Source: Heterotrichella gracilis (taxonomy: Eukaryota > Sar > Xanthophyceae > Tribonematales > Xanthonemataceae). From it: a DNA stretch of 64,000 bases. Both the position numbers and the translations under genes were made by a program. The stretch's first letter is position 1, and every line of letters begins with the position of its first letter. Positions 1-12,347 of this stretch are shown here, in pieces. The stretch is taken from assembly GCA_032358255.1 (NCBI GenBank), contig JAULBX010025053.1, positions 124,001 through 188,000 on the forward strand. The letters are read 5' to 3'. The notes beneath the pieces are model-generated. The model saw nothing but the letters and a program-made list of their open reading frames with translations, did no database searches and was not told the origin of the DNA.

Positions 1-3000
1 TCTTGCACTGGGTGGCGTCACTGGCAGACAAACTTCCTGCAGTCACAGCTGTGGGCAGTGAACCCAAGGGTGCAAAGCGTGGCAAGAAGTCTCGAACCAA
101 CACCAGCGTGTCAACCTGGGACTGGCCATGCCAAGCAGAGAAGCTGGTCAGAAGCGCAGCGTTGGTGGCAAGCGTGGACATGCAGCGCTTGTTCATGCCC
201 AGCAACCCTGATGAGGAGCTTCTGCGCGTCTGGTGCCAGATTGTAAGCTGCGCCCAGCACTAGGTACAGCCAGCTTGGAGTGGCACACACAGACATCAAC
301 CACCCTAAACCCTAAACCCCTTTTGCTGTGCAGGCACTCATCGCGCTCAAAGACCCTGCGGCAGCCAAAGTTGCCGAAGTGCGTGACTCCGCTGCTCGCA
401 TCCTGGTTAAGGCAGCACTGAAGTACGGGCAGCTGGACAGGGTTTCCAACAGCCTGACAGACCTCCTCAACAAGCTGGAGCACACGGCAAGCGCGGTTGC
501 AGATGTGATTGTGCACGCTGCAGTGGACCATGATGACACCCGCCTGGTACGCTGCAGCACCACTTGAGGTTCACAACTCGCAACTTGTGTCGTGCAGAGG
601 TGTGACACGGTGGTTGGGACACTGCAGGCTATGGAGGTGGTCCGTGAGATTGCTGGCGTCGACCCATCAGAGTATGAGCGCCAGCAGAGTGCCACTGGTG
701 ACAAGGCGGGGGTGCGCACGGTGTCAGCATTCCTGACAGAGCTGGCAGAAAGGTGAGAATTTCTTCAGCGCACCTGTCTGGCAAGCAAATGTTTTTAAAG
801 TTATTGGAAAAATAAAAGTATTATTTGAAGGAATGAATGTACCCCATTTCTCTAAACTGTCCTGTTGCTGCAGGGTTCCACAAGTGTTTACTGGCTGCAT
901 CAGCCTGTTGATGCCACACCTTGGAGGCAAAGCATACACAATGAGGAGTGCGATTGTGTCTGGGGTGGGGTTCCTGATCCAGGGCGCATTCTCCAACTCT
1001 GCGACTGAGGCCGCTGATGCAGCAGGTATGCATCGCATGGACGAATTACTCTCACCTACATGCTTGCATTTTCAATGCACTGCAACAGTGTGTTGCCATT
1101 CCTGGCACTTCTGGCAGGCGCGCATGGCGCTCATCCAGTTGCATGTGATGCACCTGTCTACAACCTTAAAACCCCAGTGAGAATGCAGCATCTTTAGCAG
1201 CAGATTAGCAGCCAGCCTTGCCAAGCATGCGCCACTCAGCTCTGCCCTGGCTTTACCATTGCATTTGCTCAAGCCCAACTGCGTTCCCAACAGCGCCTGT
1301 CACATATTGCAAGCGCGCGGCGCACATGCTAACGCTTGGGATGCACCTATCTATAATATTAAAATCCCTGGGAGCAGGCAAGCTTTGAACATTGAGTGCC
1401 CCCCTGCTGCAGGCGCTCAAGCCCAACTGCGATCCAAGCAGCACCTTCTGGACATCCTGGTGGACCGCTGCAGGGACCAGAACTCGTACACAAGGGCACA
1501 GACCACCCGCACATGGATGTTCCTAGCGGATAAGGACGCAATCCCCCTCGGCCACTGGCAGACCGTCACCTTGCTTGCGATTGGGCGCCTAGAGGACAAG
1601 TCCTCGATCGTGCGCAAGGCGGCGCTGCAGCTGATCATGTCACTGCTCGGCCACAATCCCTTTGGCGCACAGCTTCCAAAGGAGCGCATCCAGGCATCTC
1701 TGGATGATCACAAGCGCAGGCTGGAGGTACGCGTCTCCATAAATCCAGCCATACATGCAGCGCCATCATGAGTGACGGTGGTACTTTATGGGCACCATGT
1801 AGGCCTTGCAATTACGGACTTGTTGCTGATTGGATGATGAGTAAATCCATAACCCCTGAAATGATGATTGTAGTGAGATTGAGCTCTTTGCCCCATCTCA
1901 CAGGAGGCGACTGCGGCTTCCCGCCAGGAAGATGACGCTGGCCCAGATGGCAGCGATACTGTGCAGGAGGAGGATGGCACTGGGACTGAGATGGATGGTC
2001 CTCCAGCTGAAGCTGATGTTGGATCAGATGCAGAAGCTGAAGAGCCTGCTGCAGAATCTCCTGACAGGGCACCACAGCAGTCTCCCCATCAGTCTCCTGG
2101 TACGTCACCACACACGGCGCCACATGCCTGCCTTTAGCTGTATCAGGCTTGCAGTAATATGCGCCCCTCTGGAGGGATGTATCCACCAACAATGGCCACA
2201 CGCCATGCTTCATCAGTGTGCATGGCAAGATTTGACAGCTCCTGCTGTGCACCCTGCAGCTCGCGTTTCTGGGCCGTTTGACAGCAACATTGAGAGCCTG
2301 CGGGCGCTGGTTGCCAGCCTGGACAGTGCGCTTGCCTTTGTGGGCACCATTGCTGGAGCTGTGCCAGTGCTGACGCAGCTGTTGGCATCATCGACGCTCA
2401 GCGACGTGGACGCCACCATCAATGTGTTGATTGCCTGCCGGCATTTCCAGATCGAGGGCATTGACGCTGCCCTGAGACAGATGCTGCTGCTGGTTTTCTC
2501 TCGGGAGCAAGGTTGGTGATGATTCTGTGGCTGCAGAAATGTTATTCGAGTTTGTTGCGGAGAGGGACGCTGACTGACCAATGTTTGCAGGCATCAAAGA
2601 GGCTGTGCTGGATGCTGTTCAGAGGCTGTACCTCGAGTGTGACAGCAAGACAGCTGCTCTGAATTTGGTCAACCTGTCATGTGATTCAACATTGGGTAAG
2701 TTTGCTATTCATGCATAAACGCCCGTGTTCTGTACTCAGCTGACCCAATGCTCCCAGACTTGAATTGGGCCAGTGGCACACTGTTGCTCACTATGTTGCG
2801 CACTCGCATTAATCTGAGGCAATGCCTTGTCCATGCTGCAGGCGAACTGGGAGCGATGGATGAGATCGTCCAGCTGCTTGTGTCCAAAGACATGCTCACC
2901 AACATGCACATACGTGCACTGTGGGGCACATGTGCCGGCATCCATGCACAGCTGATGGGTGGGGAGGATGGTGATGCGAGCCAAGCTAAGCTGCAGGCAG

Positions 3001-6000
3001 CACTCCAATTGATTGTATTTGTGTCTTACAAGAAGCCGGACACTGTGGCAGAAAATCTTGAGCTGCTATTGAGGGTGAGTTTTTTGGCTCATGATGGATC
3101 ACCATGCCACACTCTTACTGCCAAAATCAATTGTTTCACTTTGACTGATGTACCTGTCCTGCATGCAGGTGGCATTCCGTGGGAGAAGCAAGGACCCGCT
3201 GGTGATCCGCAGTGCCTGCCTCGCAATCCAGAACCTTGCCCTGCTGCCACCCTCGAGCTCATCCTCCCTTGCAATCACAGACCAGATGGATGTTGTTTTT
3301 GGGCAACTGGTGGAGGTTGGATGCTCTTCCCTGCCAGAGTCTGGGTATTACTCGGCAGCAGAGGCAGCGGTCAATGCGATTTTTGCCCTCCATCCTGCTC
3401 CTCAAGCCATCTGCATCACTCTCTTGCAGAGGCTGGCTGCTGATGCTGATGCAGGTAGTGCGCGCATTGACTGCATGCCTGCACGCCCTAGAAAATACAT
3501 TTGTGGCTTGTACCATGTGCGAGGTCCCCAGTCACATCTTGCAGCACACACAAACCGCATATCTCTTATTTCCGCAATGCGGCTTGCAAACAGATTATTA
3601 CCTTGATATATGTCCCAATCCTTGATTGCCATCAAGCGCTGATGCACATCCGATGCAGAGAGTGTGTCTGGTGCACCCTTGAGCCACTTCTTCTACATGC
3701 TCGGCCACGTTGTCCTTCACCACATCGTCTACATTGAGAAGGCAGTCAAGTCCATCAGGCAGCAGCGTGCCGCAGCTGAACGGAGAGCAGCCGATGCGCA
3801 AGCTGCAGCCACCAACCCAGAAGGTGACCGGCGTTGGTGGGGGTGGCTGCACATTGTGTACATTTGAAACCCAGCCTGCGCCTTATTCACCTTGACACCC
3901 TGTGCGCTACCCCGCACCTCATCCTGCAGGGTTGGAGGGAATTAATTTAACACCCAGCACACTAGACTCCTGCACTGGCACAATGCTAAGCTATTGCCAT
4001 TAACCATCGAACCCCTGCTTGGGTCTATTTTTAAGTGACGACGCAGCCGTAAATCAACATGGATTACTGTCCCAAAAAAATCCATGCTCTTACCTTTGCG
4101 CCAGAAGGACTATCATGTATCAAAGGGTGCGGTAACAATGTTCATTTTGAGTCCGCAGAAAATGAATTACTATATAAATTAATCGGATTTGTGGGCCAGT
4201 GCGGTGTACTCAAATCGCCCACTGTCTCGCCCTGCAGAGGAAGAGGACATTGCAGCGCAGCTTGGAGTGGGGTCAGTGGCAGAGGATGTGGAGCTGGATG
4301 CAGTCAAAGAGGCAGCAGAAGCAGAGATCATGGACTCCACATCCCTGATTGGGCAATACGCAGCAGTCCTGTCCAAGTTTTGCCACAGCCACGACTTGCT
4401 GGCTGTCGATCCTGTGCTCAGGTCATCAGCGTTGCTGGCCATGACAAAGCTGATGGCATCCAGCCAGCAGTTTTGCAGCAGCCACTTGCAGCTGCTGTTC
4501 ACCCTGCTGCAAAACAGGTGAGGTGGTGCTGTTTTATACTGTTATATATTAGTTACATGCACTCCTGTACAGCGGCGAGGTTGGCAGGCAGTCTTACACA
4601 TGCAGCGCCAAGTACTCTGGTCATGGCACCTTTCACACCATTTATTGATCTTGCGCAATTTCTATTGTACACTGTTACCGGCATACATTTAGGGTTTCAT
4701 CGGGTGTTCCAGTCCCCACTGGTCATTGGTTGTACATTTGGTGACATGATTCATGCTCTGCAGGGTGATTGAGCCCAGCATTCGCAGCAACCTGGTGATA
4801 TCCCTGGGTGACCTCATCCTGAGGTCCCCTAATGATCTGGAGCCATGGACAGAGCATGTCTACGGCACCCTGACTGACCCAGATCCAGGTAGGCAAACGT
4901 TTGCCAGACACGTGACAATTGCAGTGGCATTGTTTACATCAAGGTGCATTGGTGAAGAGCTGCATGTACCAGATTGCAATTGTGTGCCAAATAGTATTAC
5001 TATTGCAGTGGCATTGTGTACATTTCGGCGCATTGGTGAAGAGCTGCATCTACCAGATCGCAAACGCTGTGTGTGCAGGCGTGAGGAAGAATGCCGTCAT
5101 GGTGCTCACCCACCTCATCCTGAATGACATGATGAAGGCGCGCGGCCACATCAGCCGCATGGCAATGTGTCTGCAAGACCCAGAGCCTCGGATTGCTGCT
5201 CTTGCACATCTGTTCTTTGACGAGCTGTCCCACAAGGAGTACAAGGTATGCAGTGCTGTTGCCTGTACGGTACATGAGCATCTTTGATCAATGTGGTGGA
5301 GTTGCAGCGAGTGCACTTTACCTTACACTAACTGCATTACCATGTTGCATTGCCTGTTCTGTCTTTGTAACCATTGGGTCAGCTTTTGCTGCCACTAGCC
5401 TAGGATTTGATTGGGTACATGGATTTTTGCAGGGCACAAGCCCGATCTACAACTTGCTTCCAGACATCTTGTCAAACCTCTCAAGGGAGCTTGCACTGGA
5501 GCATGAGCGGTTCCAGGCCATCATGCAGTTCCTGCTGGGTTTTGTGAAGAAAGATAGGCAGACGGACGCCCTCATTGAGAAGCTTTGCCACCGCTTTGAG
5601 AGCACTGACGAGCCTGTGCAATGGCGCAACATCGCCTTCTGCATCACCCAGGTATGTGTTTCGTAATAGACCTTGATCAACAGGCCTACTGTAAGACAGG
5701 ATCTTTCTTACAGAAGCTCCTTTGGTTGCAGTTGAATGTCACAGAAAAGGGGCTGAAAGCTCTATCAGACTGCTTCAAGCACTACAAGAGGGCTTTGGAA
5801 GACGACACAGTCTGCGGCTCCTTCCAGGTGCAATTAAAGCACTCTCTATCGCTCTCTGCACAGCTCATGAGTCAGAACTCCCATGCACTGCTCTCCTTGT
5901 CCCCCTCCTGCTGCTGCAGGGCTGCATGTTTGCAAAATTCTCATCCCTGTTGCGTTGTGTTGAGTGTCTCTTCCTAGGCTTGATTGTTATATGCCTAGTA

Positions 6001-6931
6001 GTGCCTTTGTATTGCGTGGTGCGCTGCAACTTGGCAACCAGTGCTGCTCTCTGCTTGGTCGCTGCTGATAGTGGAGGTGATGGCGATGTCAGTATGCGGT
6101 ATCAGGGTGGTTTCCAGGGGTTGTGTTTAGGGATAGTCTACAGGGTGCAGTTCAGGGATAATGTGCAGTGGCAGGTAGGAAGGGACATTGTGAAATATCT
6201 GCAGCACACGTCAACCCACAGATGCTCACTGTCATCACTCAGGCCAATCTTTGTTGCCTCTTACCTGTCGTTCCTTTGCAGAGCATCTTCTCAAAAGCAA
6301 AGAAAGGCAGCTCCAAAGCGGAGGCCAAGGTTCTTGCTGAAGAATTGGAAGCAAAGCTGGCTGAGTTCCTTGAGGAGAACGCCAAATCAGAAGATCAGCC
6401 GTCACCAGAGGATGTTGACACCTCTGATTCAGGTGTGATACTCTTGCATTACACTCCCATACTCATGCTAGGCGTGCAATCCAGTGTTTAAGCAAAAATG
6501 CCCCATCCACTCCAGGTGATACTGATGCAGTAGCTCCTGAAGTTGAATCCAGAGCAGCAGATGGCCAGCATGAGGCTGCTGCTGACAATGACTGCCCAGC
6601 CGAGGACTTCAATGCCACACCATGTGAGAGCCATGACGAGAACCAAGATGTCAATGTGCAGCCCACCAGGCGCTCACGGTCTACCAGCAAGAAGTGAGTG
6701 GTACAATGTTTGTTAATCATTACCCTGCAGACTATGTGCGCCTGTGGGGTGCATGTCCAACCTGCATGGCTTTAAAGTATGCCTATCATGGGGTGCAAGA
6801 CACTTGTCAGTCCACCACCCGATTGCAACTAAGGCAATTCTTGCTCTTATAGGGCACAGGCGCACACCAAGACTCTCCGCGTCAAGGAAGAGCCAACTGA
6901 GCTGGATACTGGCATAGTATTGCAGGCGTGA
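1..6931 (+). CDS. CAPD2: Condensin complex subunit CAP-D2 (Cnd1 family), 5' end outside window
   Basis: This is a HEAT-repeat subunit of the condensin complex, which compacts and resolves mitotic chromosomes. About 17 exons can be followed, for example 334-546, 1413-1725, 2258-2511, 3169-3452, 4237-4518, 4764-4888, 5079-5245, 5433-5650, 5731-5825, 6282-6430, 6515-6693 and 6853-6931 (TGA). The diagnostic part is the Cnd1 core in exons 4764-5650: NLVISLGDLILRSPNDLEPW, then VRKNAVMVLTHLILNDM, LFFDELSHKEYK, IYNLLPDILSNLS and TDALIEKLCHRFES, in the order and spacing of metazoan and plant CAP-D2. The match is closer to CAP-D2 than to condensin II CAP-D3. The C-terminal exons (6282 onward) are acidic, Lys-rich and low in complexity, as expected for the tail. 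The start codon lies upstream of base 1. The introns hold two local duplications, described separately. Exon edges are by eye; the family call is firm. Confidence 0.92.
303..316 (+). repeat. Two telomere-type CCCTAAA units before a 3' splice site
   Basis: CCCTAAACCCTAAA occupies 303-316 in the first visible CAP-D2 intron (242-333). It ends 17 bases upstream of the exon that starts at 334, where a branch point and pyrimidine tract are expected. Confidence 0.85.
1147..1431 (+). repeat. Decayed local duplication spanning a CAP-D2 3' splice site
   Basis: A segment starting GATGCACCTGTCTACAACC at 1147 recurs at 1340 with about six differences. The 17-base string GCTCAAGCCCAACTGCG at 1267-1283 recurs exactly at 1415-1431. 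The second copy of the 17-mer is the first coding sequence after the splice acceptor (AG at 1411-1412), so the intron carries an old copy of the exon edge. The copy offsets differ (193 and 148 bases), which implies an indel since duplication. Confidence 0.7.
4571..4650 (+). repeat. Candidate dispersed repeat, copy 1 of 2-3
   Basis: Bases 4571-4650 (CAP-D2 intron) and 48538-48615 (eEF3 intron) share an approximate 75-base block: a GCAGYCTTRCAYATGC...GCGCCAAG core followed by TGGCAC and CACCATTTATTG-like words. A weaker third match begins near 1200. This could be an old short interspersed or MITE-type element; boundaries and terminal repeats are not visible. Confidence 0.4.
4689..4695 (+). repeat. 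Single telomere-type TTTAGGG unit in a CAP-D2 intron
   Basis: One plant-type telomere heptamer lies in the 4519-4763 intron. It is one of about ten such units in the window and is listed for the pattern discussed in the findings. Confidence 0.5.
4918..5063 (+). repeat. Intronic tandem duplication, two 62-base units, period 84
   Basis: Within the CAP-D2 intron 4889-5078, bases 4918-4979 and 5002-5063 are two copies of the same unit (starting ATTGCAGTGGCATTGT and ending CCAGATYGCAA). They differ at only a handful of positions, and a 22-base spacer lies between them. The second copy ends about 15 bases before the 3' splice site. It is non-coding and probably arose by slippage or unequal exchange. 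Confidence 0.85.
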
Positions 6932-8844
6932 TGACCAGGACCCAGCTGTCAAACATCGTATACTCAAACATCGTATATTTTTGTTACTGCTAAGCAATTG
7001 CTGCATGCCCACAGGGAATATTGTGCACTTCCCCTTTTCATGCCCCAAAGCAATTGATACCGTAGTTCCTGCTTTGCTTTTACTTTTTGCTTTAAACATG
7101 CATAATCCTACCCTGCTTGCAATTGTGGCTGTGACATGCACACGCCATTCGCGGTGAGAGTTGAATGTGATGCGTAATGTCCACCTGCCTGCCTGGATAG
7201 CTTCAAGTTTGTTTGACACGTCCTGCAAAGTTTAACTAGGGATACATAGATCGTTAGGAATTTGCGAGAAACTAACAGCTGGGGACTCGTTGAGTTTGCA
7301 AAGTTGGGTAGTTTTAGAGTCTTTCTGAGTCCTGATCTGGCTGTTTGCAATCATAAGTTATAACGAAAGCGCGCTGCAAGTCCTGACTCCTACGTACTCC
7401 GAGTACGCCCCCCATACTGAAAGTAATTACAAATGGAGATGGCACACGAACAGCAATCAATGTACAACCTTAGACTGGATGACCATCGAATGGCATACAT
7501 GTTCTACAAAGCATGCAAGCGGCTGAGACCAGTCAGTGGCAGTACGTGGCTGGCCATGACTGTTTGGTGCCACTGCTATGGCTGATCAGACTCTAATGTA
7601 TCTGATTCAGTGATTGTTCTATATAGACCCGCTTGAAATTCCAGGATGGTGCTGTATTTGAATGCCAACATGTGCCTATGTGCTGTGAGGACTATTTGAC
7701 TCAGAAATGAAGTTAATGACAACTTGGAAGCCTCCCTCTGAGCCAGGGTTGACATTGATGCTGCAGGCTGAGCCCTGGAATGGCAGCTTCTGCTCAACTT
7801 GAAGGCTTCAAATAATGTAATACTATTCCATACATCTGGTTGGCAAGGCATTCAGATGAAAGTCGCCAAAATAAACAAATTATTCCTTGAAATGATGAGT
7901 CAGTCATGGAAATTCAATTCATTTCTGCCACCTGGTGGCCATTGGCCCAACGGTTGGCAAGACGGTGCCCAGTACGACACAGCCAGTTGATATCTGCAAA
8001 TATGTTGCATGACATGGCCCAGGGCACTTGTCTGCTACAGTGAAAGAACCGTGTCTGTTCCACGGGGTTGCAGCCTCGGTCGTGTGCATCGTCTGGTACT
8101 AGACTGCAGTTACATGTAAGGGACGGCGTGGCAACTTTCGAGCTATCGTGATAAGTAGGTTTTCAGTGACCCATAAAAGGGAAAGTACTTGAACGGTGAC
8201 TGCCTGGGGATAGTGGGTATTACCCACCAACTTGGAAGCAGTCACTGCCTATCGTGTGGCAGCCACTGACAATACGTACAGGAGGTCCTGCTTGTTACAG
8301 AACGGGTGCCCAAGCTGTGACTGCACCCTTACCTTCCTCTTTCTTGGTAAAAGTGGCGTGGCCCAACTGTTTCAAACATGATATGTATGCTTTTTTACCT
8401 CTGAGAGGTCACACTTGTTAACAGATCAACCTGGCTGCAGTGGTGCAACTTGTATTGAATGTCATCACGTTCCCCTGAGAGTTTTACAAGCGTCACGCAG
8501 TGCATGCATGCTGTACTGAGAGTCAACAAGCCTCCAGATACAACCAGTATGTACATGAGAGCAACTGTTTCTGCCTGACTCTGAGCTGGGCTGTCCCCTT
8601 ACAGACAGCGTTTGTGCCACTGTGTAACACCTAGGCCCCTGTGCCCTTGCAAAGTATAGGCACCCACTGGTGCAGCAGTACTGTTGTGCATGAAACAACA
8701 GCAGGACCCAATTCAGTATTGCCACCGTTGGCAACCATTTAACGCATGAATTGCAATTTTGAAGGTATCTGCCAGGTATCTGCCGGCGCAACGCCTCAAC
8801 TTGCTGTCAGCCACTGCCGCCCAGGCAGACCACCACTGGGCCAC
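6932..8844. other. Intergenic region between CAP-D2 and the expansin gene
   Basis: I see no convincing coding sequence on either strand in this 1.9 kb. The open frames are short and lack codon bias, splice structure or family resemblance. It should contain the CAP-D2 3' UTR and the promoter of the expansin-like gene. The only notable structure is the nested inverted repeat at 8196-8245. Confidence 0.6.
8196..8245. repeat. Nested inverted repeat (hairpin within hairpin)
   Basis: The outer arms GTGACTGC (8196-8203) and GCAGTCAC (8238-8245) are perfect complements. Inside them GTGGGT (8213-8218) and ACCCAC (8222-8227) form a second perfect stem with a three-base loop. This could fold as a bulged stem-loop RNA or a small cruciform. 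Its role is unknown, and it lies about 600 bases upstream of the expansin-like start codon. Confidence 0.5.
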
Positions 8845-11800
8845 ATGATGATCTGCTACATAGTAGCCGCGGCTGTGTTGTATTTGGCAGTCACTGGCAC
8901 CTATGCAACCACCCCATTAAGCGACTGGAAAGATGGGATTGCAACAGAGTACGGTGGTGTCCAGGTAAGCATTGCTGACAGAGTGCAGAAAATCTCAATA
9001 CTATCAAGATGCCATGCTTACTAAGCATTGCTTAGCCTATCAAAGTGGTAGCATGGGAGTCTGAAGATTCGTGACTATGAATCGTCATTGCACATACTGT
9101 TGTTTGAGGCTCCGTCAGGATGCCAAATCAGGTTGCAATGCTACAAAGAGGACCATCTGCATGTCGCATGGCATCGCCAGTGGCATTCCGAAGTTCGCAT
9201 TGCGTCAGTAAAATACACCATGCCTGCTGTATTTTTCAGGACAACGTCAACCCTATGGTTCCCTCTGGTGGACTTCTGGCAGGAGCTTGCGGTGAGTCAA
9301 CTGGCATTTAAATAGATGCCGATATTTTCCTTCAAGCAAGTTGCTAAAGCGTAAAAAGGCAGCTCGTAGTCTTTGCATAACAATTCAAAATGATGCTGGC
9401 AGTGCAAATCCAGTAACAGCGAACATATCCTAACCACTGCAGGATATGGACGTCTTGACCAGACACAGGTATGTCTTGCAGGTTGAATTCAATTTTGGAA
9501 TGCATTGTTTACTAAATGGCATGAGGCTACGTATGGCTGTATGCCGTCTGATTCCATGCCTTTGGGATTTCAAACAAACTATTTTTCAAAATTGTTCCCT
9601 TTCAGTTTCTTTGGTGATTACCTTGTATGGCGCTCTGACATGTATGCTCATCTGCCTTGGCGCGGTTGCTTGCCAAGCCAGATGTATGATACATGTCGCA
9701 CTCTGCCACCTCACTGACCATTGAGACCTTGTGCATGCTGACCAGTGGCCGTACTGGGCTGTGGGCTCCCTGTCGCCCAACAATCCAATTGCGGCATCCG
9801 GCACTCGCCATCCGCTCCTTGGTTGCGGAGCATGTGTTGAAGTGGTGTGCGATGACAGATCCCCGTATGAGGTAATATATCGGTGGTGCTATTAGCTGGC
9901 AGCAGATGTGCTTTCTTTACCCGGTCATCAAAGAGTGTCAGCTTTTTTTGTATTCAATGTTTTCCAATGAGACCAAACGCTGTATTGAAAATACTTACAC
10001 TGTTTGCAGGGGCGGTGCCCAAATTCAGACTCTGGCACAAATTTATCGTCCTCAGTTATACTGCTCATCACTGATACTTGCTCAAGCTGCAGCGTTGACC
10101 AGATAAACATGCACTATGGGGTCTTCAACTCGAGGTTGGCAGATGCACAGAAAGGCACTGTGGGCATTCGGTACCGGCAGGTAAGCCACATCCATAAAAC
10201 TGGGCAGAACCGATCATCCTGTCAGTGGCATCAGTTGCACCTAGTACATCATGATTGCAATATTTCATGTGGAAATTGCAGGTGGATTGCCAGCCCCCAT
10301 CCTCCATCGTGATTGACGTTGATCAGTACCGTGCCGGCGAGGGTGGATACATCCGCCTGGATCTTCAGCAGGTAGCTGGTGACGGCTCAATAGACAGCAT
10401 CGCCATTACCAAAACATCTGAGGTGAGGCAGGTATTGTGGAAAATCACTGAATTTGCCAGCGTTTGGTGCGGTCAATTCTGAACCTGTCCTGCGCACATG
10501 TGGTCAGTTACGTAACTGCGTATACGTGGAATTCCCACAGGGGTCTGGCGGTAGCAGTCAGCAGCTGTTGCAAATGACAAATACGTTTGGAGCTAAATGG
10601 GAATTGAGCGTTCTGCCAGACCCTCCTCTTGACCTTGTGATTGTCGGTGGTCAGAATCATCATCAGCTGCTTGCCAGGTGAGGTGAAGTACAATGAATGT
10701 CATTGCCGTACCTCACTGTTCTCAGCAGTTGCATTTAAACTCAGCACTGAGATGCCATTGCGGCTCAATTGTCTGATTGTATAATGGTGAACCATATAGC
10801 GGGTGTGCATCAAGCAGGCGTGTGTGTACGGCATGCCGCAATCTTCTGACCTTCAGCCATTGGCAGATGTTGTCACCTGCAATGGAAGCATTTCCATGTT
10901 CATAATGATGCTCATGCAGAGGGGCCATTCAAACCGCTGACAGCACTGGTCAGTTTGAGACCTCTGTTCAATTTTCTACATCTGGAAGCCCAGGACAGTC
11001 GGATGGTGCACCTGGTCCAGCTGGGAACACAAGCCAATCTTCACCACCAGCAGCTGCCGTGCCACCACCATCTGTTGCATGCAACCAAAACATCTTTGAT
11101 GCACTGACAGCAAACTCCAACACTACTGTCTTTTCAAAACTCTTGGCTGCGGTTGGTGAGTCTTGTCATTGCTGCACAATGTCATTGGAATATCACGATG
11201 TCATCATTGATAATTCGTTAATGCTATGGCGCACGGCTCCTCAGGCCAGGCCCCAGCGTTTGCTTGTCACCAGCTAGGTGGCAATACCATATACTATATG
11301 AGTAATGTGAAGTCTTGATACCGTGGTGAATGCCTGCCATCCAAGATAACCAAGGCTGGATGTATTGCAGTTTGCATGCATGTTGCTCTGTACAGTTGTA
11401 ACCCTTGGGTGTGCGTGCGTGTGCAGGGCTGGACAAGTTTTTTTCAAACCCTGACATCTCGGTAACGATTTTTGCCCCTAGCATCCATGCTTTTGCAGAA
11501 GTAGCTACAAACCCTGGACTCAATAACCCGGTGCGAGGTGCTTGCTCAGCTGTAGGTTGTGCATAGCGTGTTCAGGGTGTGTCTGTCCAGCTGTTAAAAT
11601 GTAATATATGTAGCCCACCATGACTTAGTCAGTTTGCAATCTGTGCAGACATGGCTCAAAGAGATACTTCTGTACCACGTAATTGAAGGACTGATATTGG
11701 CCAACAACTTTCAAGCGGCATCCGGGGTGAGTGCATGCGGAGAACACTACATTCACTGGCACTTCAGCATTCTGCGCCAGCTGCAGATGAGTTAGTATTT

Positions 11801-12347
11801 ATACTTGAAACAAACATGTATTACATCTTTACTAGTCAAGTAGACCACTAAGTGCAAACGATTGGCGAGGATTCCCAGGTCATGGGTTGTATCCTGCAAG
11901 CAGCACTTCATAATTGACGCTGACCAAATGACATGCATGCGGCACTACGCTGCAAACCTTAAAATCCCGTCAGCATAGAGTGCATGGTCACCGGTTGTCA
12001 AGAAGCTCACATAGGGCGCATCCCAAGTTTTCTTTGGGAATTGACCCACCTGATGGTCAAAGGAGTCACAAAATTGTCATTGTATTGTGCCTGATGGGCC
12101 CTGGTGGTTGTTTGATTGACACACATGTGTGCTTTGCTTTCAGCCTGTGCTTCCCCTGGACAGCATGACAGGAGGGGCAAGGATGCAAGCTGAGACACTC
12201 AATGGTGAAAAGCTCGTGGTGAAACAAGGTACTGCAACTGGGACTCTGGACCTTGAAGGTGCCACAAACAGTGCAGTGACCATTCAGACCGACATCAAAG
12301 TGTGCACGAGTGCCATCGACATCATTGACAACGTACTTTTTCCATAG
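8845..12347 (+). CDS. Secreted expansin-like protein with C-terminal fasciclin (FAS1) domain
   Basis: The predicted protein enters the secretory pathway (ATG 8845 or 8848; hydrophobic run CYIVAAAVLYLAVTGTYA). Next comes an expansin-type double-psi beta-barrel: LLAGACGYG (exon 9240-9291), LLGCGACVEVVCDD (about 9744-9871) and ILLITDTCSSCSVDQINMH (exon 10010-10180). A CBM63-like beta-sandwich follows (exons 10283-10421 and 10541-10679). A Ser/Pro/Gly-rich linker (exon 10920-11154) leads to one FAS1 domain: ISVTIFAPSIHAF, EILLYHVIEG and ETLNGEKLVV (exons 11427-11530, 11648-11727 and 12145-12347), ending TAG. Expansins loosen polysaccharide walls without hydrolysis; FAS1 domains mediate adhesion and often carry arabinogalactan. 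The Asp of the plant HFD motif seems to be replaced (QINMH), as in many divergent expansin-like proteins. Exon edges near 9600-9740 are unclear. Two adjacent genes are possible, but no stop, start or intergenic gap separates the modules. Confidence 0.82.

Noticed and set aside
8845-12347. Bacterial RlpA or plant kiwellin instead of an expansin-like protein
   Set aside because: A CBM63-like second domain follows the double-psi barrel, which RlpA and kiwellin lack.
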